Assembly (NCBI GenBank): GCA_963518665.1
Contig: CAUQKR010000028.1
Location: 1-13,633 of the forward strand
Length of the DNA: 13,633 bases
DNA from: GN02-872 sp963518665
Lineage (GTDB): Bacteria; Patescibacteriota; Gracilibacteria; BD1-5; UBA6164
Direction of reading: 5' to 3'
The translations under genes were made by a program, and so were the position numbers. The notes below the pieces were generated by a model. The model saw nothing but the letters and a program-made list of their open reading frames with translations, had not been told where the DNA came from and made no database searches. This document shows, one piece after another, positions 7,453 to 13,633 of this stretch (positions within the stretch are counted from its first letter, which is position 1; every line of letters starts with the position of its first letter).

Positions 7453-7839
7453 ATGAAAACAATTATAACAACAAATACAAACAACCCATTCTCTACTGTT
7501 TGATATTCTTCTACTTACACTGAAACATTTCCATGGCTGAAAGAAGAACATGAGAAAAAACTTCAAGAAGCTATAAAATCAATGAATATTGATGAAAAAT
7601 ATATTTTAATATTAAAGGCTATTGAAGAAATTGAAGATGAAGAAATAGAAAATATTAATCTTATTCTAGGTTGAGTTGAAAGATTTGTAATTAATTTAAA
7701 AGAATTTTGACCAATTAAAGAAAAATACAAGGAAATAGCAAAAAAAGTTTCTGAAAAAGTTTGATTTGAAATTTTTGCCTGAAGTTTTTGTTGAGTTAAC
7801 TGATTTAGTTATAAAAAACCTGGGTTTCTTTTTGATTAA
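7453..7839 (+). CDS. hypothetical protein upstream of integrase (128 aa)
   Basis: This is the first gene after the strong rightward promoter. It has a Thr/Asn-rich start (residues 1-25), an acidic helical middle (LKAIEEIEDEEIENINLIL), an amphipathic lysine-rich helix (EKYKEIAKKVSEK) and a glycine-rich end (FAGSFCGVNGFSYKKPG). Seven TGA codons read as Gly. There is no DNA-binding motif, so I do not call it an excisionase, though that is where one might sit. The integrase follows 45 bases later, presumably in the same transcript. Function unknown. Confidence 0.65.
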
Positions 7840-7884
7840 ATTTAAGAAAAAATAAAAAAATATAATTAAAAATAGTCTTAAAAA

Positions 7885-8664
7885 ATGAAAGAAAAATTTT
7901 TAAAAGAAAAAATGATAAATGAGTGACTTTCATTGTCATCTATAAGAAGCTATGAAAGTCTTTTTTATCATATAGAACAAGACGAAAGGTTAGATTTAAA
8001 AAATATTGAAGCAACTTTTAATTTAGAAAATATTTTAAATTTTTTTCAAAAAAAATCTGAAATATGGCAAAATACAACTTATAATTTTTATATAAAAAAG
8101 TTTAGAGTTTTTCTGAAATTTTTAGATAGAGAAAAAAATATTTGAAAAATATATGAAAACTTAAAATTTAAAAAAATAGAAAATAAATTACCAAAATTTA
8201 TAGAAAATGATCAATTACAAGAAATATTTAAAATTTTAAATTTAAAAGAAAAAAATATTTTAAAAATATTTCTATATACAGGAATGAGAAGGTTTGAGTT
8301 TGCTTGAGTTAAAAAAGAAAATATAAATTTTGAAAGATGAGAAATAAAAGTTTTTTGAAAAAATAGAAAATGGAGAATTATACCTATACATTCAGAAATT
8401 TTAGATATTTTAAAAAAGTTTGATTTTCCTATATCTCTTTGTAAAATTGATTTTATAAGAGAAAAAATACAAAAAATTTATCCGGATTTTAAAATTCATA
8501 ACCTTAGGCATACTTTCGCTACTTCACTTATAAGAAGCAAAGTTGATTTATATTCTATTTCAAAAATTATGTGACATAGTAATATTAATACAACTACAAC
8601 ATATCTTTCATTGGTTACTGAAAATATGAAAAAGGAGATCGAAAAAATAAAATTTGATTTATAA
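7885..8664 (+). CDS. int: tyrosine recombinase / phage integrase (259 aa)
   Basis: A compact XerC/D-like enzyme. The N-terminal SAM-like core-binding domain covers about residues 1-95 (SLSSIRSYESLFYHI, TYNFYIKKFRVFLKFL). The catalytic domain has all conserved residues: Arg135 in TGMRRFEFA, a beta-hairpin lysine region GKNRKWRIIPIH, His205 and Arg208 in HNLRHTFATSLI, His231 in MGHSNINTTTTYL, and nucleophile Tyr240. The glycine before His231 is TGA. It has no extra arm-binding domain, and it is followed by a strong terminator. It would integrate the phage into, and excise it from, the host chromosome, or resolve dimers of a circular element. The attachment site was not identified with certainty. 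Confidence 0.93.
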
Positions 8665-8668
8665 TAAT

Positions 8669-8695
8669 AAAAAAGCCCCATTGTAGGGCTTTTTT
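8669..8695. terminator. bidirectional terminator after integrase
   Basis: AAAAAAGCCC (8669-8678) pairs with GGGCTTTTTT (8686-8695) across a 7-base loop, with T runs on both strands. It serves the integrase gene and the converging portal block; the last codon-stop of the minus-strand 83-aa gene (8694-8696) overlaps its edge. Confidence 0.9.
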
Positions 8696-8945
8696 ATATA
8701 CTAGGTGGTAAATCAGTTAGGGAAGAAGTATTTTTTTTATAAATAATATCTTTTTTTAGAACATTTTCAGCTATAGAGATACATTCTTCAAAGGCTTTTA
8801 TTTTAAAAATCTCTTTTTCTCTGTTTTTTTCTGGGTTATCAACTAAACTCATTGCTAGTTCTGTTTTCCTTAGATGTATAAGTTTTTTAAATTCTTTCCA
8901 TCATTCTGTTTTTACTAGATTTTTTATTTTTTCATATTCTATCAT
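8694..8945 (-). CDS. small protein downstream of portal (83 aa)
   Basis: On the minus strand it starts ATGATAG..., overlapping the portal stop (TAG 8941-8939), so it is translationally coupled to the portal gene. It is helical and charged: EGWKEFKKLIHLRKTELAMS, then KIKAFEECISIAENVLKK. Small helical proteins of this kind often follow portal genes in short-tailed phages, but no function is assigned here. One TGA reads as Gly (codon 15). It is the last gene of the leftward operon. Confidence 0.65.
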
Positions 8946-10735
8946 TGTACATCTTGATTAGTAAATAAATTTGGATTTTGATCTTCATTTAGCACTTTAC
9001 TCATTGTTTGAGCTTGAGAAATATTTTGCATATTTCAGAAGTTTTGGTCTCCTGCTCCTGCTTGTGTCATTTGAGTTTGATTTTCTAAAATTCTGAGAGC
9101 TCTTCTTTCAGCTATAGCTTGACTAACTAAATCTGAAGGTATTGCTTGCATAAATATTTTTTCAAAAATTTCGTGTTTTTGTCCTGGTTTTGGTTCACTT
9201 GCTTCTAGTCCTTGATTTAACCTTTCTAAGTCTTGTTTTGCTTGGATTTCATCAACACTTTCAGGTAAATATGTTATTGCTTCTTCAGCTTCAAATCCTG
9301 ATAATTCCATAAGATTTCTAGTGAAAGATTTTTGAGCTTCTTCAGTCATCATTGGCATCACATTTGGCATAATTGCTAACATAGATTGATATTTTTCTTT
9401 TTTGATTTTTTGGATTTCTGAGCTAGCTTCTACTCTAACAGCTCAAACTGTAAAATCATTTCAGATATCTTTTCTCGTTATAGCAAAATATTCAGTTTTG
9501 TGTTTGTAATCTAGAACTATATTTTTTGTTCATTTGAAATATTGTCTATAGAAAGCTTGCCAGGTGCTCCAAAATTCTTTATCTGATTTTATTAAAAAAC
9601 TCATAATCAAGCTAAATTTCATATTTGCATTAGCTTGCAGTGTTTGTACTTCTCATTTTGTCATATTTCTATCACTTACCATTCATTGTGTGATTGGAGA
9701 AATACCAGTTGCTTCTTGTTTCAAGTTTTCTAGCAAAGTTAACCCATTATTTGCCTGTTGGCTAGGTTGTTCTTTGGGAATTTGCATTATAACATTTCAA
9801 AGAGGTTCTCATTCTTCCAGTTCTACAGGAATATTTCTACCACCTGGAGCTCAGTGACTGAGAAGTTCTATATCTATTTTATTTACATTTACTAGTCTAT
9901 CCTCTCATAGAACATCTTTTCTGGCTTGTATAAGCATCAAATTTGTGATTTGGCTCATCATTTTTTGGTATTCTACTCAAAGTTCAATCAAATCTCAGAC
10001 TTGTCAATTTCACACATTCCAAGGAATAAAAATAGAAAATCAAAAAGTATCATAAAGTCCTGATTTTTCATCAAATTCTTCTAATCTTATAAGCTTTTCT
10101 GGTGCTTCTCAAAGCCAACCAGTTAAGTAAACTTTGTTTTCAAATCTAGTATAATGATAATATATATCAACTTCTTTTAATTTTTCTTGAGTATCTGTTA
10201 TTTGCCACAAATCAAAAAAATTATTATCCTTTTTAAGGTTTTCAATAGTGATTTTCTTTTTTATTCAAATAAATCTTCTTTTATCTCATTTTATAATTTC
10301 ATTTGGGTCTAGGATGAGGCTCATAGTGTTTACACTTTCTAGGATTGGTAAATTTTTTTCTTTATCCCAAGCAGCAATTCTAGTAGCTCAAATTCAGAAA
10401 ATAAATCAATAATATACTTTTAAAAAGTCAAAGGCTATTTTATTCATAGCTCTATAATCAAACTCTGCTAGTTTGTTATACATTTTTGTTATGCTTTCTC
10501 ACTCATAATTAGAAGCTATAAAGCTTACTTTTCTTTCATCTATCACAAAAAGAGAATAAAGGTTTTGTAGCATAGAAAATAGACTTCTAACATGTATTCT
10601 TTCATCTGACTTTTTTTCTAGAATAAATTTATCATTTCATTTTTTATTTGCTAAATGTTTATCAAAATATTCTTTTCAGATTTTGTGTTGTTCTTTTATG
10701 AGTTTTTTTAGTTCTTCAGGAATTGTTTTTGTCAT
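8939..10735 (-). CDS. portal protein (598 aa)
   Basis: The minus-strand frame is open from ATG 10735 to TAG 8939 only if TGA is Gly. The length fits podovirus portals. Features: an N-terminal helical wing region; RIAAWDKEKNLPILESVNTM (about residues 120-140), typical of the portal clip/wing; DLIELGVEYQKMMSQITNLM; and SDRNMTKGEVQTLQANAN in the second half, a signature-like loop and stem of P22/T7-type portals; then a helical, Gln-rich C-terminal part that may form the barrel or crown. It forms the dodecameric ring through which DNA passes and to which TerL docks. It is unusual that it is on the strand opposite terL and capsid and far from them. It ends in the tandem codons TGA-TAG. Confidence 0.85.
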
Positions 10736-10737
10736 AA

Positions 10738-10878
10738 TTATTTTTTATTAAAATTATAATTTATTTGTTCTATATTTATTTTTGGTTTATTTATTCAGGG
10801 AATTTCATTTATTTTTTGTAGATAATTTTCTACATCATTATTTTTTAAATAAATATCAATTAGGCTTTCATTATTCAT
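10738..10878 (-). CDS. small hypothetical protein between connector and portal (46 aa)
   Basis: It starts three bases after the connector stop and ends two bases before the portal ATG, so it lies tightly within the leftward operon. The product is Asn/Ile/Lys-rich (NNESLIDIYLKNNDVENYLQ) with a single TGA glycine. The spacing argues that it is a real gene rather than a chance ORF. I recognise no family. Confidence 0.55.
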
Positions 10879-10881
10879 TTT

Positions 10882-11541
10882 TTAGCTATAAAAAGATAAA
10901 TCTGGAACCTTTCTTTCTATAGGTTCTTTTATACTATTTTCTCTGTTTATGTAGTTTTTCAATTCTTTTAAATATTCTTGTCTTGCATTTATACTAGCAT
11001 TTAGATTTCATAGTCTTTCATATAAAAAAGGTTTTAATCACATTTTTATAAGTCTATTTGGTGGTGTGATTTTTTGTAGAAAAATATTTTTTGACTCTGT
11101 TTCTATATCTGTTATTTCTGGAAGTTCTATAAGTCAAATAACTTCAGCTCATTTTTCTATGATTTCTTTTTCATTGTGAAAAATAAAAATTTCATTTCAG
11201 GAAATAGCATAACTTTCTTGTTTTTTCTTATTTTCTGTATCTATCTCCAAAAAATCTACTCTTTCAATATTTTTTCATTTTAATCTAACTTTTAAAATTT
11301 TTCTGATTTTGAAAATTTGAGAGTTTTCTTCAAATTCTAGAGTTCAGTAATTGTAAACTTCTGGTTGCAGATCTTTTTCTAGTTTTACAGCAAAGATTTC
11401 ATCTGATTTTTTTGTTTGATATATTGATAAAAATTCTGCAATATTTTCATTTAAAATAGCTAAAAGAGTTTCATCAGATATATCATTGTTTTCAGCTCAG
11501 ACTTCTATTCTAGCTAGTTCAAAAATATCTTTTATTTTCAT
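10882..11541 (-). CDS. head-tail connector / adaptor protein, putative (219 aa)
   Basis: The first gene of the leftward operon. The N terminus MKIKDIFELARIEVGAENND followed by ISDETLLAILNENIAEFLSIY matches the pattern of phage connector/adaptor proteins: a short helix, an E-x-G-D/E-N turn, then D-E-x-L-L-x-x-x-N. The middle is beta-rich, and a long helical C terminus (FLYERLGNLNASINARQEYL) may reach into the portal, as in P22 gp4-like proteins. Eight TGA glycines. It would form the ring below the portal that seals the head and joins the tail. Its operon with the portal supports this. The family is inferred from a motif read by eye. Confidence 0.65.
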
Positions 11542-11612
11542 ATTATATTAAAATTGTTAAAGAATAATATCAATATATAATTTTAAACTAAAAAAACTTT
11601 AAGCAAAATAAA

Positions 11613-11640
11613 AAAAGTACCTCTATATGGGGACTTTTTT
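11613..11640. terminator. stem-loop with T runs on both strands in a divergent leader
   Basis: AGT-A-CCTC pairs with GGGG-ACT (11617-11635) with one bulged A and a T-G wobble, flanked by A7 and T7. It lies between two divergent starts (11541 minus and 11707 plus), where a simple terminator is not expected unless transcription enters from outside. It shares TATATGGGGAC with the stem-loop at 2107-2124. Confidence 0.6.
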
Positions 11641-11642
11641 TA

Positions 11643-11671
11643 TTTCCAAAAGCTTAAATAAGGCTTATAAT
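11643..11671 (+). promoter_or_regulatory. possible promoter of the tail operon
   Basis: TTTCCA (11643-11648), a 17-base spacer and TATAAT (11666-11671) lie 36 bases before the ATG at 11707. The -35 match is only 4/6 and the region is AT-rich, so this is tentative. I found no convincing -35/-10 pair for the minus-strand connector operon in 11542-11612. Confidence 0.3.
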
Positions 11672-11706
11672 TAAAAATTGAATTATTTAATAAAATTTTT
11701 TAAAAA

Positions 11707-13131
11707 ATGAGTATAAATTTTAAATTTTCTGGGTGATTTTCACCTAGTGACTCTATCTGAAAAGAGTGAACATATCTATATAGTCAAAATATAAATACTC
11801 TTAATCCAGAATATATTCAAGTTTCCCCAAAACTAAAAAATATTTATACAACTACTGAAAAAATAGATTATTTGGTACCAAAAGATATGGTACATTCTGA
11901 TTTTTTTCATTATGTAAGGGGAAAATACATATATGATTGACTAAAAAATCAAGTACTTTATGAGCACTGATTGTGATTTGATGAGAAGCCAAGTGATGAT
12001 AAAAATTTAATTACTTTTGCTTATTCAACAAGTGAGAATTCTTTTATATTGTCTGCATACTGAACTTCAGAAAGAAAAATGCCTGATGAGAGTATAAAAA
12101 AGAGTTTAAATTGATGGTTTAAATTTTTGGAAATTATAGTAGATAGTAATAGAGAAGACCCAAGAAAAAATATATGGCAAGAAAGTGAAGTTTCAGGTTT
12201 CCAGAAAACAAAAAGTGAAGATTTTCCTATAAATTTTTTAGAAGGTTCTTGATTTTTGATAGTTTCTGTAATTTGAAATCAAGCTACAAGAATAAATAAA
12301 AGAAATCTTCAACAAAGAATACAGTGAGCACCTGGAACATATCTAGAACATTCTAGTTGATTTAAATGTTTTAGAAGTAATGGAAAATTTGCTACAACAA
12401 ATGTAACTCTAGACACAAGTGAAAGTTATGAGTTATGAATAAATCCAAGAACAGCCTGTAATTTATCTGGTGTTGATTATATCTTTGCTTTGGAATGACT
12501 TTTTTTCTTAAACTGAATAGTGGCTAGCCCTATTTGATTTGTAAATACCTCAAATTATCTAAATTTTAAAAAATTTGATTTTTTGTGGAGTATGTTTGGT
12601 TTTTTTAGAGTTTGAAAATTTATTTTCTCAACAACTAAAACTGATATCTGATTTGATCTAAATGTCCTTTGAGTTAATTCTGTTTGAGCTTCACTAAATT
12701 TTTCTAGTATTGTTTCTGTAGAATGTGAAGAGTTAATTTCAATCATTCAACATAAAAACTGAATGTTAATTTTGTATAAAACAAAAACAGGAGAATATAA
12801 AATAGATTTTTTCTCTATGGAAAATGAAGAACTAAATGAAACTGGGTACATAATTACAAAAGAATATACAGACTCTGGATTGATAAAGGTAAAACAAGCT
12901 AAAGAATTAAAAATTTTCTGTGATAAATTGAAAGATAATGAATATATAAAAATATATGCAAGTATAAACAATGGAGAATTTGAAGAAGTGAAGACTTTGA
13001 CAAAAGATTATAGATGGAAAGCTGGAGCATTTAATATTTTGAATTTTAACAGAGAATTTCACAAGATAGTTTTTAAGCTAGAGATAAAGTGAGATTTTAA
13101 GCTTTATGATTTTATTTTTATAAACACTTAA
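11707..13131 (+). CDS. large tail protein, nozzle-like (474 aa)
   Basis: The frame is open throughout only with TGA as Gly. The product is beta-rich with many aromatic residues and few charged helices. Segments such as KYIYDGLKNQVLYEHG, NCNLSGVDYIFALEG-like strands and FLWSMFGFFRVGKFIF repeat about every 40-60 residues, suggesting a beta-propeller or beta-sandwich. It ends HKIVFKLEIKGDFKLYDFIF, close to the 'fk...FkLel.g....LyDi.l' ending of many podovirus tail/nozzle proteins. It lies divergent from the portal/connector operon. I infer a tail tube/nozzle part attached below the connector. The role is not certain; a tail-fibre-like adhesin is the alternative. Confidence 0.62.
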
Positions 13132-13133
13132 AA

Positions 13134-13292
13134 ATGTGGAATAAATCAAATACAAAAGAACAAAAAAGAAAAATAGAAAGTATAAAAGACCATTTATGAG
13201 AAGAAATTTTAACTGATACTGGAGAAACAATTGACCTTTATGGGCTTCTTTGAGTACAGGAAGATGAAAAATGGGCTAAAAAAAATTTTTAA
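13134..13292 (+). CDS. small hypothetical protein (52 aa)
   Basis: The start lies two bases after the tail gene stop (TAAAAATG), so the pair is coupled. The start is basic (WNKSNTKEQKRKIES), then comes KDHLGEEILTDTGETIDLYG followed by LLGVQEDEKWAKKNF. Two TGA glycines are present. There is no membrane segment or known motif. It probably belongs to the tail or virion operon by position. Unknown function. Confidence 0.55.
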
Positions 13293-13311
13293 ATTTTAAT
13301 TATAAAAAAAT

Positions 13312-13602
13312 ATGTTTAATTTTTTCACAAAAAAACAAAAAAATCAGTTGAATAGCAATGCAGAAGAAAACCAAAAACTGGTTAATGAGATGTGACAAGA
13401 AAACTACAATAATGCAGTTAATAACACATTGGCTCAAAATTTTACAGCTGAACAGTACAACAATCAAGCAAGACAAAATGGAGAGCAAGACTGGCAAACA
13501 GCTTATAGAAGGGATATTTTATGAAAAAATGAAGAAAATCAAAAACTAGCACAAAATGTAAATCAAACACCCCAACCACAAGTCCCACCAGGAGAACAAT
13601 AG
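13312..13602 (+). CDS. Gln/Asn-rich hypothetical protein (96 aa; may continue past TAG)
   Basis: This is a low-complexity, hydrophilic product rich in Asn and Gln (NSNAEENQKL, NNQARQNGEQDWQ), ending in a Pro/Gln run, QTPQPQVPPGEQ, before TAG. Two TGA glycines are present. It has no membrane segment or catalytic motif. It follows the tail gene operon and could be a minor virion or internal protein. After TAG the same frame stays open to the window edge (LPTQEERTVE) and, if the ends are joined, on through 1-77 to TAG 78-80, adding 36 residues. Readthrough, a sequencing error or a separate gene could explain this. Confidence 0.6.
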
Positions 13603-13633
13603 CTCCCTACACAAGAAGAGAGAACTGTAGAAG

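Noticed and set aside
12555..12971. Two minus-strand ORFs inside the tail gene
   Set aside because: They lie opposite a 474-codon continuous frame and show low-complexity antisense composition.
13358..13549. Plus-strand ORF of 63 codons in another frame
   Set aside because: It is a Lys/Thr-rich shadow inside the Gln/Asn-rich gene at 13312-13602, which has its own A-rich leader and correct spacing to its neighbour.
1..13633. UGA as tryptophan (Mycoplasma-type code 4)
   Set aside because: TGG is used normally for Trp, and TGA falls at Walker A, collagen and integrase glycine positions, where Trp would break the protein.
1..13633. tRNA genes, CRISPR arrays or insertion sequences
   Set aside because: I saw no cloverleaf or T-loop (GTTCRANNC) sequence, no regularly spaced repeats with spacers, and no transposase motif.
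1..13633. Capsid-forming phage satellite (cfPICI-like)
   Set aside because: Small size, integrase and packaging genes fit, but collagen fibre, tail protein and lysis-like genes argue for a self-contained phage.

Overview
The window reads as a tailed phage (or excised/circularised prophage) of a host that uses genetic code 25, in which UGA means glycine: the candidate phyla Absconditabacteria (SR1) and Gracilibacteria. Under the standard code almost every gene is cut into pieces. When TGA is read as Gly, long ORFs with intact family motifs appear. The Walker A glycine of the large terminase, the glycine before the second catalytic histidine of the integrase, and every second glycine of a collagen-like fibre are all TGA. 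Only TAA and TAG end genes. Base composition is very AT-rich, starts lack clear Shine-Dalgarno sequences and instead follow A-rich leaders, and I found no tRNA gene, so the host would have to supply the UGA-reading tRNA-Gly.

Layout. 1-80: end of an ORF that has no start in the window. 105-2045: a small unknown protein, small terminase (terS) and large terminase (terL). 2047-2135: two stem-loops. 2209-3553: scaffold-like protein and major capsid protein. 3633-5069: a small unknown protein and a collagen-like tail fibre. 5071-6975: an unknown protein, then a likely lysis or entry group made of a membrane/coiled-coil protein, a phospholipase-A2-like membrane protein and a papain-like peptidase. 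6990-7172 (minus): a ribbon-helix-helix regulator. 7173-7452: a repeat-rich control region with divergent promoters. 7453-8664: an unknown protein and a tyrosine recombinase. 8694-11541 (minus): head-tail connector, small ORF, portal, small ORF. 11542-11706: divergent intergenic region with a stem-loop. 11707-13602: a large tail protein, a small unknown ORF and a Gln/Asn-rich protein.

The open frame at the right edge joins in frame to the start-less ORF at the left edge. The 13,633 bases may therefore be a complete circular genome opened at an arbitrary point. If so, it is one of the smaller tailed-phage genomes: it carries packaging, capsid, portal, connector, tail, fibre, lysis and integration genes but no recognisable replication gene.

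How the genes would work together: terS/terL package DNA through the portal into a head built from scaffold and capsid protein; the connector and large tail protein make a short, podovirus-like tail carrying the collagen fibre; the phospholipase-like and peptidase genes act in lysis or entry; the regulator and recombinase set the lysogeny decision. Family-level calls rest on motifs read by eye; no database search was possible.
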